The position numbers were made by a program, and so were the translations under genes. A model generated the notes under the pieces. That model was given only the letters and a program-made list of their open reading frames with translations, was not told the DNA's origin and did not search any database. A stretch of DNA of 33,743 bases, taken from Nitrosomonadales bacterium (lineage in GTDB: Bacteria; Pseudomonadota; Gammaproteobacteria; Burkholderiales; Gallionellaceae). Where the stretch lies: the NCBI GenBank assembly GCA_023259015.1, contig JAHFRC010000018.1, positions 1 to 33,743 on the forward strand, given 5' to 3'. This document shows positions 20,184 to 29,990 of the stretch, piece by piece (position 1 is the first letter of the stretch; each line of letters starts with the position of its first letter).

Positions 20184-22007
20184 ATGACTCCAGTTCCCAG
20201 CACCCCTTCCGGCAATTTATTAGCGCGCATCGTGCGCATACTTGAGTGGCACCACTTTGGGCAATTGCTGCCATTGCTGGTGTTGGCAGTTTCACTTGCA
20301 GTCACTCACATGCTGTGGGAAAGCAAGTATCAGGAAACCAAGCTGGACATGCAAATTGAATTTGATTCACACGTGCGCGAGGCCGTGCGCCATGTCGAGG
20401 ATCGCATGAAAGTGTATGAGCAGATGCTGCGCGGCATAAGGGCCTTATTCGCCGCTTACGATAATGTCAGACGCGACAATTTCCATACCTACGTTGCCAG
20501 GCTGCGGCTGGAAGAAAACTATAAAGGCATCCAGGCAGTGGGTTTCGCGCCGATTGTCCCAAAGGCACAGAAGGATAAGCATGTCGCCGCCATGCGCGAA
20601 GAGGGTTTTGCCCAGTATGCTGTCCATTCCGACGGCGAACAGGAGGAATATGCGCCAACTATCTATATCGAGCCTTTCTCGGGCTCCAATATAAATGCCC
20701 TCGGTTACGATGTGCTTACCGAACCGGCACACCGTATTGCCATGGAGCAGGCGCGTGACATAAGCGATGCGGTTAATACCGGCAAGATGCTGCTAAGGGA
20801 AACTGACGGCCACCTGCGGTCCGGTTTCATGACTTTTTTGCCCATATATAAAAATGGGGTGCCGCACGATACCGTCGATGAGCGCCGTACCAATATCATT
20901 GGCTGGGTTTATTCGGTGTCGCGCATGGAGCCATTGATGACTAACATTCTCGGCGAAGCTTCCGGCACGATTGATGTTGAAATCCTGGATGGCAAGACTT
21001 TGTCGGACGAGTCCCTGATGTACGATTCAGACCCCAGCGCCAGCCATCTTGCCAGAGGCTCAAAGGATATGTTCAAGTCCGCAAAACAGATTGAGATCGC
21101 AAACCACACATGGACGCTGGCGGCGCACTCTTTGCGCACGTTTGATATGGAACTGGAAGGCGGCAAGCCGCAAGTTATCGCTTATGCCGGCACCGGAGCG
21201 AGCCTGATGCTGGCATTGCTTACCTGGCTGCTTGTATATGGCCGGGCGCGTGCGTTGCAGGATGCCGAGGATATAAAACAGAGCGAGTCCCGTTACCGGC
21301 AGATGTTTGAAGAAAACGCTTCCGTCGCATTTTTGCTGGACCCGGATAATGGGCGCATCGTGGATGCCAATGCCGCCGCAATCGCATTCTGGGGTTACAC
21401 GATGGAAGAGTTGCGCGGCATGAACATCGCCAAAATCAGCATCGCCCCAAGCGGCAAGGTTGTCGAAGTGATGAATGCGATCAAGACTGGATCAACGCAC
21501 CGTATAGAACTGTATCACCGGCTAAAGAACGGCGAAATCCGCGATGTCGAGGTATTCAGCGGCCCGATTGACTACCAGGGGAAGCACCTGCGTTATTCTA
21601 TCGCCCATGACATCACAGCACGCAAGAGGGCAGAAGAGGGGTTGCGGCTCGCCTTGACCGTGTTTCACACCGTAAAAGATGCAGTGACGGTTACCGACCC
21701 TGACAACTTGATCATCATGGTCAACCCTGCTTTTACCACCATCACCGGTTACTCCCAGGAAGAGGTGATCGGCAAAAACCCGAGCATACTTTCCTCTAGA
21801 ACTCATCCGCCAGTGTTTTACATAAAGCTTTGGGAAACGCTGCTCGCCACTGGCAGCTGGAATGGGGAAATTTGCAACCGCCGCAAGAACGGCGAGCTTT
21901 ACACCGAGTGGCTTTCCATTAAGCTGGTACGCGACGAAAGTGGCAAGATCACCCACCATGTGGCGGTATTCCACGAAATCCTCCAGCGCAAGGCCATGCA
22001 GGAGTAA
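20184..22007 (+). CDS. Membrane-anchored CHASE-PAS-PAS sensory protein lacking an output domain
   Basis: N-terminal TM (LLPLLVLAVSLAVTHMLW), CHASE-like periplasmic region (IRALFAAYDNVRRDNFHTYV...GIQAVGFAPIV...EPFSGSNINALGYD), second TM, two PAS/PAC units (SRYRQMFEENASVAFLLDPDNGRIVDANAAA; VTDPDNLIIMVNPAFTTITGYSQEEVIGKNPSILSS); ends right after the second PAC (HHVAVFHEILQRKAMQE*). Confidence 0.85.
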   Translation: MTPVPSTPSGNLLARIVRILEWHHFGQLLPLLVLAVSLAVTHMLWESKYQETKLDMQIEFDSHVREAVRHVEDRMKVYEQMLRGIRALFAAYDNVRRDNFHTYVARLRLEENYKGIQAVGFAPIVPKAQKDKHVAAMREEGFAQYAVHSDGEQEEYAPTIYIEPFSGSNINALGYDVLTEPAHRIAMEQARDISDAVNTGKMLLRETDGHLRSGFMTFLPIYKNGVPHDTVDERRTNIIGWVYSVSRMEPLMTNILGEASGTIDVEILDGKTLSDESLMYDSDPSASHLARGSKDMFKSAKQIEIANHTWTLAAHSLRTFDMELEGGKPQVIAYAGTGASLMLALLTWLLVYGRARALQDAEDIKQSESRYRQMFEENASVAFLLDPDNGRIVDANAAAIAFWGYTMEELRGMNIAKISIAPSGKVVEVMNAIKTGSTHRIELYHRLKNGEIRDVEVFSGPIDYQGKHLRYSIAHDITARKRAEEGLRLALTVFHTVKDAVTVTDPDNLIIMVNPAFTTITGYSQEEVIGKNPSILSSRTHPPVFYIKLWETLLATGSWNGEICNRRKNGELYTEWLSIKLVRDESGKITHHVAVFHEILQRKAMQE

Positions 22008-22212
22008 AAGTAGCATTTGGGCATTACCAATAAATTATCGTTTGCATTTTATAGCTGGCACATCGCGGTGTAGGCGCCAGGTTGATATAATGTTTGCCAG
22101 CCACATCGGTGGCCTTGCCAGACAGCAACCGCCCAAGTTGTTTACACCTATATCTCGTTTGTGACTATCCGGGTCAATGTGCTAACCATCAGTAAACTGG
22201 AGAATAGGATTC

Positions 22213-24771
22213 ATGCATAAGAGCACATCGTATACCCTCGAAGTCAAGCCCAGGATTCCGGCGCGGTTAGCCAGGCTCGAAGAACTGGCCAATAATTTGT
22301 GGTATAGCTGGGATCTGCCCACGCGCGACCTGTTTTTTTATATCCACCGCAACCTGTGGGATAAAGTAGGCCAGAACCCAAAAGCCTTTTTGCGTAGCGT
22401 GGATGAACAGCGCCTGATTGATGCATCGGAAGACCCCGGTTTTCTGGCTAATTACAACCGTGTCCTGGCAGCCTACGATTCTTACCACCTTAACCCTGTG
22501 CACAACAACCATACCAAAGAGTTTGTGGAAAACGATCTGGTGGCCTATTTCTGTGCCGAATTTGGCTTCCACGAAAGCTTTCCGATTTACTCCGGCGGTT
22601 TGGGCATCCTGGCTGGAGATCATTGTAAATCCGCGAGCGACATGCATCTGCCGTTTGTCGGGGTCGGCCTGCTTTATCGCCGGGGTTATTTCCAGCAGAC
22701 CATAGACCGGGATGGCAACCAGAATGTCATTTACACCGATTCGGAATTCGAGAACTTGCCGATTTCCCAAGTCTTGCGTGGAGATGGCACGGAAGTGCGT
22801 GTAAGCGTCGACTTGCCGGGCCGCAGGGTAGCGGTAAAAGTCTGGCAGGCGCGCGTGGGTAACGTAAAGTTATATTTGCTGGATACCGATCTCGATGAAA
22901 ATTCCCTGCATGACCGTGCCATCACGCACCATTTGTACGGCGGCGACAGGAGCATGCGCCTCGAACAGGAAATTGTGCTCGGCATCGGCGGCGTTCGCGC
23001 CCTCGGGGAAATGGGCATCAGGCCGACTGTGTGGCACATGAATGAGGGGCATGCCGCATTCATGCCGCTGGAGCGCATCCGCACCCTGACGGAACAAGGC
23101 ATGGATTTTCAAAGCGGGCTGGAAGCGGTGGCCGCACACACAATATTTACCACACATACACCCGTTCCCGCCGGCCATGATCATTTCAATCATGGCCTGC
23201 TGATGCCCTATTTTGAGCAGTATTGCACGCAATTAAAAATCAGCCGCGAGGAATTTCTTGCCTTGGGGCATGCTCCCGACACACCGGATTTCAACATGAC
23301 CTCTTTGGCCATCCACTGCTCGCGTTTCCAGAATGGCGTGTCACGCATCCACGGCAAGGTGTCTTCCTTGATATGCGCGAAAATGTGGCCGGAAATCGAA
23401 CCGGAAGAAAATCCCATGAGCTATATTACCAACGGGGTGCACATGCCGACTTTTCTGGCTAAGGAATGGTCTGAAGTATTCGTGCGTTTCCTTGGCTGGG
23501 ACTGGAGCCAGCGCCTGTCCGATATTGATTGCTGGAGGCAGATAGACAGCATTCCGGATCATCAGTACTGGAGTGTGCGCGAATCGATCAAGTCGAGAAT
23601 GTTGATGCTCATCCGCCATATTGTCGGTCAGCAGCACTTTCGCAATCACGGTTCGGAAGCGCATCTCGAGCGTGTGCTGAAATATGCTGATCCGGCCAAC
23701 CCGAACGTGCTCACCATCGGCTTTGCGCGCCGCTTCGCAACCTACAAACGGGCAACGCTGTTGTTTGAAAACCTGGATTGGCTGCGCCAGATAATGAGCG
23801 ACCCGGAGCGTCCGGTGCTGTTCATTTTTGCCGGCAAGGCGCATCCGGCGGATATTCCGGGGCAGGACTTGATCCGCCGCATCACGCAGATTTCGCGCAT
23901 GCCGGAATTCGAGGGAAAGATACTGATGCTTGAAGGTTACGATCTGCGGCTCGGACGGCGCATGGTGTCCGGGGTGGATGTATGGCTGAACAACCCACTG
24001 TACCCGCTTGAGGCAAGCGGCACTTCCGGCATGAAGGCGGGCATGAACGGCGCGCTCAACCTGTCCGTAATGGATGGCTGGTGGGGTGAGGGCCATGACG
24101 GCAAGAATGGATGGGCGATCAAACCGGTTGCGGAATCATTGCCGGAAGCGCAGCGCAACCGCGAAGAAAGCCAGACGCTATATGAATTGTTGCAGGATCA
24201 TGTCATTCCGGCTTATTACAACCGCAACAAGATGGGCTATTCGCCGGAATGGGTGAAAATGTCCAAGCAATCCATCGCAACCCTGCTGCCGCGTTTTAAT
24301 TCCACGCGCATGGTGGATGAGTATGTGGCCAAGGCATATGTGCCCGCTACCAGGCAATACCGCAGGTATTGCGGCAACAGTTTTGAATCTGCGCGCCAAA
24401 TTGCGGCCTGGAAAAATGCGGTGCGCAAGGCATGGCCCGGCGTGGCGATGAGGCTCCTGAATATTCCCCAGAAAAACATTTTATTCATGGGAGGTTTGCG
24501 CCTCGAAGTGGGCGTCAAATTGAATGGCCTCCAGCCCTCCGATGTGATGGTGGAAATGCTGATCGGGCATCAGACCAGTAAAGAAAAACTCAGAGAGTCG
24601 ATGAAATACAAATTTCAGGCGCAAGGTGCCCAGAGTGGAGCAGGCGAGCATATATTTACGCTTGAGTTGATGCCGGAACTATGCGGCAAGCTTGAGTACC
24701 GCATCCGTGTTTACCCCTATCATGAAATGCTGACACACCCGCTTGAAATGGGCTGTATGCGCTGGCTTTAG
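22213..24771 (+). CDS. glgP: Alpha-glucan/glycogen phosphorylase
   Basis: LEELANNLWYSWDLPTRDLF, ITNGVHMPTFLAKEW, FARRFATYKRATLLF, FAGKAHPAD, NNPLYPLEASGTSGMKAGMNGALNLSVMDGWWGEG: short-type glucan phosphorylase with N-terminal DUF3417-like region. Confidence 0.93.
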   Translation: MHKSTSYTLEVKPRIPARLARLEELANNLWYSWDLPTRDLFFYIHRNLWDKVGQNPKAFLRSVDEQRLIDASEDPGFLANYNRVLAAYDSYHLNPVHNNHTKEFVENDLVAYFCAEFGFHESFPIYSGGLGILAGDHCKSASDMHLPFVGVGLLYRRGYFQQTIDRDGNQNVIYTDSEFENLPISQVLRGDGTEVRVSVDLPGRRVAVKVWQARVGNVKLYLLDTDLDENSLHDRAITHHLYGGDRSMRLEQEIVLGIGGVRALGEMGIRPTVWHMNEGHAAFMPLERIRTLTEQGMDFQSGLEAVAAHTIFTTHTPVPAGHDHFNHGLLMPYFEQYCTQLKISREEFLALGHAPDTPDFNMTSLAIHCSRFQNGVSRIHGKVSSLICAKMWPEIEPEENPMSYITNGVHMPTFLAKEWSEVFVRFLGWDWSQRLSDIDCWRQIDSIPDHQYWSVRESIKSRMLMLIRHIVGQQHFRNHGSEAHLERVLKYADPANPNVLTIGFARRFATYKRATLLFENLDWLRQIMSDPERPVLFIFAGKAHPADIPGQDLIRRITQISRMPEFEGKILMLEGYDLRLGRRMVSGVDVWLNNPLYPLEASGTSGMKAGMNGALNLSVMDGWWGEGHDGKNGWAIKPVAESLPEAQRNREESQTLYELLQDHVIPAYYNRNKMGYSPEWVKMSKQSIATLLPRFNSTRMVDEYVAKAYVPATRQYRRYCGNSFESARQIAAWKNAVRKAWPGVAMRLLNIPQKNILFMGGLRLEVGVKLNGLQPSDVMVEMLIGHQTSKEKLRESMKYKFQAQGAQSGAGEHIFTLELMPELCGKLEYRIRVYPYHEMLTHPLEMGCMRWL

Positions 24772-24773
24772 CA

Positions 24774-26216
24774 ATGCGGTTATTGTTTGCCACATCTGAA
24801 GCCGCACCACTGATCAAGACCGGCGGGCTGGGCGATGTCAGTGCCGCGCTGCCGGCGGCGCTGCATGGCATGGGCGTGGACGTGCGCATTCTGTTGCCGG
24901 GTTACCCGCAAGTGCTGAAGGCATTGCCATTCCTGCAACCTGCCGCCGACTTTCCCCTCTTACCCGGTTTTCCTCCGGCCCGCTTGCTGTCCGGCGCCAT
25001 GCCGGATGGCGTACCGCTCTGGGTGATTGACTGCCCCGAGTTGTACCGGCGTGGCGGCGGCCCATACCAGGACGAGCACGGCCAAGACTGGCTGGATAAT
25101 GCGCATCGCTTTGGCCTGTTGTCGAAAATCGCCGCAGTGTTGGGCAGTGCGGATTCACCGCTGGATTGGAAGCCCGATGTATTGCATTGCAGCGATTGGC
25201 AAACCGGGCTGGCCCCGGCCTATCTGCATTTTGCGCCGGATGCCGCGCCTTGTGTAATGACCATACACAATCTCGCGTTTCAGGGCATATTTCCGTTGCA
25301 TACAGCTTTGGAACTGGGATTGCCTGGGGAATGCCTCCAGCCGGAAGGTGTCGAGTATTACGGCAACCTTTCCTTCCTGAAAGCGGGTTTGCATTATGCC
25401 AGCCATATCACTACCGTAAGCCCGTTCTATGCCGAAGAAATCCAGACCGATGCGTTGGGATTCAACATGCAGGGCTTGCTTGCCCATCGGCGCGGAGTTC
25501 TGAGCGGCATTCTGAACGGCATTGATACCACAGAGTGGAACCCGGCTGCCGACCCGAATCTTGTTCAGACTTACGACGCTGCCAACATAAAGGGGAAGTC
25601 CGCCAACAAACGCGAGTTGCAAAGGTACATGGGTTTGTATGCCGATCCCGATGTGCCGTTGCTGGGGCTGGTGAGCCGTTTCACGTACCAGAAGGGTTTG
25701 GATCTGGTGCTTGAAATTGCACCGCAACTGGTGGAGATGCCCGCGCAACTGGTACTGCTGGGCAGCGGCGAAGCAGGCATGCAAAGCAAGGTGCTGGAGC
25801 TTTCGCACCGTTATTCCGGGCAGGTCGGCGCTTATGTGGGTTTCGATGAAAGGCTATCGCACATGATCGAAGCAGGCGCAGATATTTTCCTGATGCCGTC
25901 GCGTTTCGAACCGTGCGGCCTCAATCAAATGTACAGCCAGCGCTATGGCACCCCGCCGGTGGTGCATGCCACCGGAGGCCTGATAGACACGGTGGTGGAT
26001 TGCAATGCAGTTACGCTGAAGCGCGGTGAGGCTACCGGCTTCGTGTTTGACAGCGCGGATGCGCCTGGTTTGCTGGGTGCCGTGCGTCGTGCCGTGGCAG
26101 CCTACCGCAACAAAAAAACCTGGCGCGCATTGCAGCGCAATGGAATGGCCAAAGACTTTGGCTGGAGCAGGAGCGCTGTCGCCTACCGTGATATTTATTC
26201 ACGTTTGGTGCGGTAA
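24774..26216 (+). CDS. glgA: Glycogen synthase (ADP-glucose type)
   Basis: MRLLFATSEAAPLIKTGGLGDVSAALPAALHGMGVDVRILLPGY; HNLAFQG; GLVSRFTYQKGLDL; PSRFEPCGLNQMYSQRYGTPPVVHATGGL. Confidence 0.96.
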   Translation: MRLLFATSEAAPLIKTGGLGDVSAALPAALHGMGVDVRILLPGYPQVLKALPFLQPAADFPLLPGFPPARLLSGAMPDGVPLWVIDCPELYRRGGGPYQDEHGQDWLDNAHRFGLLSKIAAVLGSADSPLDWKPDVLHCSDWQTGLAPAYLHFAPDAAPCVMTIHNLAFQGIFPLHTALELGLPGECLQPEGVEYYGNLSFLKAGLHYASHITTVSPFYAEEIQTDALGFNMQGLLAHRRGVLSGILNGIDTTEWNPAADPNLVQTYDAANIKGKSANKRELQRYMGLYADPDVPLLGLVSRFTYQKGLDLVLEIAPQLVEMPAQLVLLGSGEAGMQSKVLELSHRYSGQVGAYVGFDERLSHMIEAGADIFLMPSRFEPCGLNQMYSQRYGTPPVVHATGGLIDTVVDCNAVTLKRGEATGFVFDSADAPGLLGAVRRAVAAYRNKKTWRALQRNGMAKDFGWSRSAVAYRDIYSRLVR

Positions 26217-26325
26217 TATTCGATAATTATGTATGGCAGGTTCTTCCGTTTGACTTCAGTCCGGGAAGGGCGATCTTGCTGCGTATGCGAATTTTTAACC
26301 ATGAAACAAGCTTGAGGAATAAACG

Positions 26326-27207
26326 ATGAAAAGAGTATTTGACTATCAGGTTGAGTGGAGCGGGCTGCAAAACAGGATGGCCTATATGTTTGATCCCAAG
26401 TCGGGGCGCACCGTCCTGCTGGCGGTCGATCACGGCTATTTTCAGGGCGCGCCGAGCGGCCTGGAAAACCTGAGGAAGACCATCGAACCGCTGCTTCCCT
26501 ACTGCGATGCAATCAGCCCGACCATCGGCGGACTCAAGACGAGCATGGACCCGCGTTCGAGAACCCCGATCATCCTGCGCGCGACAGGCGGCAGCAGCAT
26601 GCGGCGCTCCGATGAGTTGGACAACGAAGTCGCCACCGTATCGGTACAGGAGATCGTGCGCTGCAACGCCATCGGCTTCACCGTTTCCTGTTTCGTCGGT
26701 CTTCCGCACCAGCAGCAAACCATCGAAACCCTGGCTGCCATGTCCGACGAGGGTCACCGCTACGGCCTCATCGCCATCGGCATCACTGCCGTCGGCGCGG
26801 ACCCCGTGCTAACCAAGTTCGTGAAAGGAGAAAGGGAAGACGGCGGCGAGCTAACATCTGAAGACAAGAAAGATGCGGTGCGCTATCTCAAGCACGCCTG
26901 CCGCGTGCTTTCCGAAAACGGCGCCGATGTCGTAAAGACCTACTACTGCGACGGATTCGAAGAGGTGGTCGATGCCTGCCTTTCCCCGATCGTGATTGCC
27001 GGCGGCACAAAGAGACCGACAAAAGAGGCGCTTGATTTCACCCACAAGGCGGTCAGCGCCGGTGCGGTGGGGGTCGATATGGGAAGGAACATCTTCCAGA
27101 ACGAGCATCCTGTCGCCATGATCCAGGCTGTCCGGGCCATCGTGCATGGAGGAAAGAGCGTGGCCGAGGCATACGAGATGTACGAAGCAATCCGCAACGC
27201 GCGATAA
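26326..27207 (+). CDS. LsrF/DeoC-family class I aldolase (substrate not assignable from sequence)
   Basis: LLAVDHGYFQGAPSGLENLRKTIEPLLPYCDAIS..., Schiff-base-like Lys in DVVKTYYCDGFEEVV, PIVIAGGTKRPTKEALDFTHKAVSAGAVGVDMGRNIFQNEHPVAMIQAVRAIVHGG resembles E. coli LsrF. Confidence 0.85.
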   Translation: MKRVFDYQVEWSGLQNRMAYMFDPKSGRTVLLAVDHGYFQGAPSGLENLRKTIEPLLPYCDAISPTIGGLKTSMDPRSRTPIILRATGGSSMRRSDELDNEVATVSVQEIVRCNAIGFTVSCFVGLPHQQQTIETLAAMSDEGHRYGLIAIGITAVGADPVLTKFVKGEREDGGELTSEDKKDAVRYLKHACRVLSENGADVVKTYYCDGFEEVVDACLSPIVIAGGTKRPTKEALDFTHKAVSAGAVGVDMGRNIFQNEHPVAMIQAVRAIVHGGKSVAEAYEMYEAIRNAR

Positions 27208-27241
27208 ATATGCACGCCAGTTTTTTGCCTGAGGAAACCGC

Positions 27242-28264
27242 ATGAAAGTCGGAATGTATTACAACAACCGGGATGTCCGGGTGGAAGAGATGCCTGTCCC
27301 GCAAGTGGGTAAGAAGGACATCCTGATCAAGGTCAAGGCAAGCGGTATTTGCGGCAGCGACATCATGGAGTGGTACCGCATCAAGCGCGCACCGCTCGTG
27401 CTGGGCCACGAAGTGACGGGGGAAATAGTTGAGGTCGGGAGCGAAGTGAAAAAGTTTGCCCCCGGCGACCGGATCTTCACCCTGCACCATGTCCCCTGCG
27501 AGGAATGCGAGGAGTGCCTCAAGGGCCATCACACGGCCTGCCGCGACCTGCAAGGGATCAATTATTTCGAGCCGGGCGGCTTTGCGGAATTCCTGAAGGT
27601 GTCCGGCAAGAGTGTCGAGACGGGCACCCTGAAGCTGCCCCCGGAAGTTTCTTATGAAGAGGGAACCTTCATCGAACCGCTCGGGACAGTGCTGAGGGGG
27701 CTCAGGACGGCGGACATCCAGCCCGGCGAGAGCATGCTGGTTATCGGCAGCGGACTCTCCGGCCTGCTCTACGTCAAGGCAGCGCGGGCGCTCGGCGCCG
27801 GTAACATCATTGCCGCCGATATCCAGGACAACCGTCTCGATGCGGCGAGGCGGTTCAGAGCCACCCATACCGTAAACGCAGCGGAAGACGTGCCTGCCGC
27901 CGTCAGGAAAGTCAACGGCGGCCGTCTTGCGGACAAGGTGATCATCTGCACCGGCGCCCTGCCGGCCATTTCACAGGCGCTTGCCTCGGTTGAGCGCGGC
28001 GGCACAGTGCTGTTTTTTGCCGTGCCCAAACCGGGCGAGACCGTCGCCATCGATTTCAATCCTTACTGGCGCAACGATATTTCGTTCAAGACCAGCTACG
28101 GCTCCGCGCCCCTCGACCATTACCAGGCGCTCGAGTTGATCCGGAGGGGGAATATCGACGTGAAGGAAATGATTACGACGCGTCTGCCATTGAGTGATAT
28201 TGCAAAAGGCTTTGCTCTGGCTGCCGAGGGCAGGGATTGTCTTAAGGTGATCATCGAGCCTTAA
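27242..28264 (+). CDS. Zinc-dependent medium-chain alcohol dehydrogenase
   Basis: KASGICGSDIMEW catalytic Zn, GHEVTGEIVEVG, structural Zn CEECEECLKGHHTAC, Rossmann GSGLSGLLYVKAARALGA. Confidence 0.92.
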   Translation: MKVGMYYNNRDVRVEEMPVPQVGKKDILIKVKASGICGSDIMEWYRIKRAPLVLGHEVTGEIVEVGSEVKKFAPGDRIFTLHHVPCEECEECLKGHHTACRDLQGINYFEPGGFAEFLKVSGKSVETGTLKLPPEVSYEEGTFIEPLGTVLRGLRTADIQPGESMLVIGSGLSGLLYVKAARALGAGNIIAADIQDNRLDAARRFRATHTVNAAEDVPAAVRKVNGGRLADKVIICTGALPAISQALASVERGGTVLFFAVPKPGETVAIDFNPYWRNDISFKTSYGSAPLDHYQALELIRRGNIDVKEMITTRLPLSDIAKGFALAAEGRDCLKVIIEP

Positions 28265-28290
28265 CGGAACCAACCAGAAAAACCTACTTC

Positions 28291-28420
28291 ACCACGAAGA
28301 GCACAGAGATCACGAAGATTTTTTATGGAGTTGCATGATATTGCGCAATTACCAGCATGGTGGAATCTACTTTTGGAATAAGCCATTGTTCTTCTTCGCG
28401 GCCTTCGTGCTCTTCGTGGT
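28291..28420. repeat. Palindromic MITE/REP-like intergenic element
   Basis: ACCACGAAGAGCAC (28291-28304) and its exact reverse complement GTGCTCTTCGTGGT (28407-28420) bracket about 100 bp; further cacgaag/cttcg submotifs inside. Confidence 0.65.
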
Positions 28421-28468
28421 TCAGCTGTGGAATGTAGGATCAAATGGATTTCAGGGAGAAAAATCAGC

Positions 28469-29353
28469 ATGACAAAACAAAATTCCATCTTGGGCATCAT
28501 CGGCGGCAGCGGTGTGTATGACATCGACGGCTTGGTCAATAAACGCTGGGTGAGCCTGTCATCGCCATTCGGCACGCCTTCCGATGAATTGCTATGTGGA
28601 GAACTGAACGGGCAGCAACTGGTGTTCCTACCGCGCCACGGGCGCGGGCACAAGATACCGCCATCCGAAATAAACTTCCGCGCCAACATCGACGCGCTGA
28701 AACGCGCAGGCGTAACCGAAGTGATTTCCGTGAGTGCTGTGGGGTCGTTGCGCGAGCACTTGGCGCCCGGCATGTTCGTGATCGTGGACCAGTTCATCGA
28801 TCGCACTTTCGCGCGCAATAAATCCTTCTTCGGCACGGGGTTGGTGGCGCATGTCTCGATGGCGCATCCGGTATGCAAACGCCTGGGCGATCACATCGAA
28901 GCGGCGGCGAAGGAAGCAGGTATTACCGCGTTGCGCGGCGGTACGTATCTGGTCATGGAAGGCCCGCAGTTTTCCAGCCTGGCGGAGTCCGAGCTATACC
29001 GCTCCTGGGGCTGCGACGTGATCGGCATGACCAACATGCCGGAAGCCAAGCTCGCGCGCGAGGCCGAGCTGTGCTACGCCACCGTGGCAATGGTGACCGA
29101 CTACGATTGCTGGCACCCAGATCACGACGACGTGACGGTGGAGCAGATCATCAAGGTGCTGCTGGCGAATGCGGACAGGGCGCGTTCGCTGGTGAAGCAC
29201 GTCGCGCCGAAAGTGATCGGCGATGCAAAGGGCAGCACCTGCTCTTGCCGCAGTGCGCTGGAATACGCGCTCATCACCGCACCGGAAGCGCGCGACCCGG
29301 CGAAGGTCGCGCAACTGGATGCGGTAGCAGGACGTGTGTTGAAAACTAGTTGA
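28469..29353 (+). CDS. mtnP: S-methyl-5'-thioadenosine phosphorylase
   Basis: LGIIGGSGVYDIDGL, FLPRHGRGHKIPPSEINFRANI, YLVMEGPQFSSLAESELYRSWGCDVIGMTNMPEAKLAREAELCYATVAMVTDYDCWH. Confidence 0.94.
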   Translation: MTKQNSILGIIGGSGVYDIDGLVNKRWVSLSSPFGTPSDELLCGELNGQQLVFLPRHGRGHKIPPSEINFRANIDALKRAGVTEVISVSAVGSLREHLAPGMFVIVDQFIDRTFARNKSFFGTGLVAHVSMAHPVCKRLGDHIEAAAKEAGITALRGGTYLVMEGPQFSSLAESELYRSWGCDVIGMTNMPEAKLAREAELCYATVAMVTDYDCWHPDHDDVTVEQIIKVLLANADRARSLVKHVAPKVIGDAKGSTCSCRSALEYALITAPEARDPAKVAQLDAVAGRVLKTS

Positions 29354-29355
29354 TA

Positions 29356-29442
29356 GTTGGCAGTCGTTAGCCGTTAGTTAAAACAAATCTACGGCCTTTA
29401 CACCGACTGCCAACCAATAACTAACGACTAATTACTAACGAC
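29356..29442. repeat. Compact inverted/direct repeat structure in the mtnP-apt gap
   Basis: GTTGGCAGTCG (29356-29366) pairs with CGACTGCCAAC (29404-29414); CTAACGAC occurs twice (29421-29428, 29435-29442) and is complementary to GTCGTTAG (29363-29370). Confidence 0.6.
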
Positions 29443-29459
29443 TAACAACGAGGTTTATC

Positions 29460-29987
29460 ATGCCAGTCAAATCCAGGATCAGAACCGTCCCGCATTACCC
29501 CAAGCAGGGCATCATGTTCCGCGACATCACCACCCTGCTCAAAGACCCCATCGGCTTGCGCGCCACCATAGACGAACTGGCGCGTCACTATGCCGACATG
29601 AAAATCGACAAAATTGCAGGCATCGAATCGCGCGGCTTCATTCTGGCTGCGCCGCTGGCCTATGTGCTGGGCAAGGGCTTTATTCCGATCCGCAAGAAAG
29701 GCAAGCTGCCCGCCGAAACCATCGGCCACGACTACGAACTCGAATATGGCACCGACCGCATCGAAATCCATACCGACGCGATTGAGAAAGGCGAGAAAGT
29801 GTTGCTGGTGGATGACCTCATCGCCACCGGAGGCACGGCGGAAGCGGCCTGCAAGTTGATTGAAAAGATCGGCGGCCAGATTGTCGAATGCTGTTTTGTG
29901 ATTGACCTACCCGACATCGGTGGGCGCAAGCGTCTGGAGAAGCATGGGCACAAGGTGTTTGCGTTGTGTGAGTTTGAGGGGGACTAA
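29460..29987 (+). CDS. apt: Adenine phosphoribosyltransferase
   Basis: [77 protein letters not shown] loop. Confidence 0.96.
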   Translation: MPVKSRIRTVPHYPKQGIMFRDITTLLKDPIGLRATIDELARHYADMKIDKIAGIESRGFILAAPLAYVLGKGFIPIRKKGKLPAETIGHDYELEYGTDRIEIHTDAIEKGEKVLLVDDLIATGGTAEAACKLIEKIGGQIVECCFVIDLPDIGGRKRLEKHGHKVFALCEFEGD

Positions 29988-29990
29988 AAC

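Noticed and set aside
22213-26216. glgP-glgA pair as a novel carbohydrate system
   Set aside because: Standard glycogen metabolism enzymes in close tandem; nothing beyond ordinary operon structure is visible.
28261-28878. 205-aa minus-strand ORF overlapping mtnP and the upstream repeat
   Set aside because: Antisense to mtnP; the RRARRPRRR...NLRDLCALRG tail is a translation of the palindromic repeat, not a protein family.
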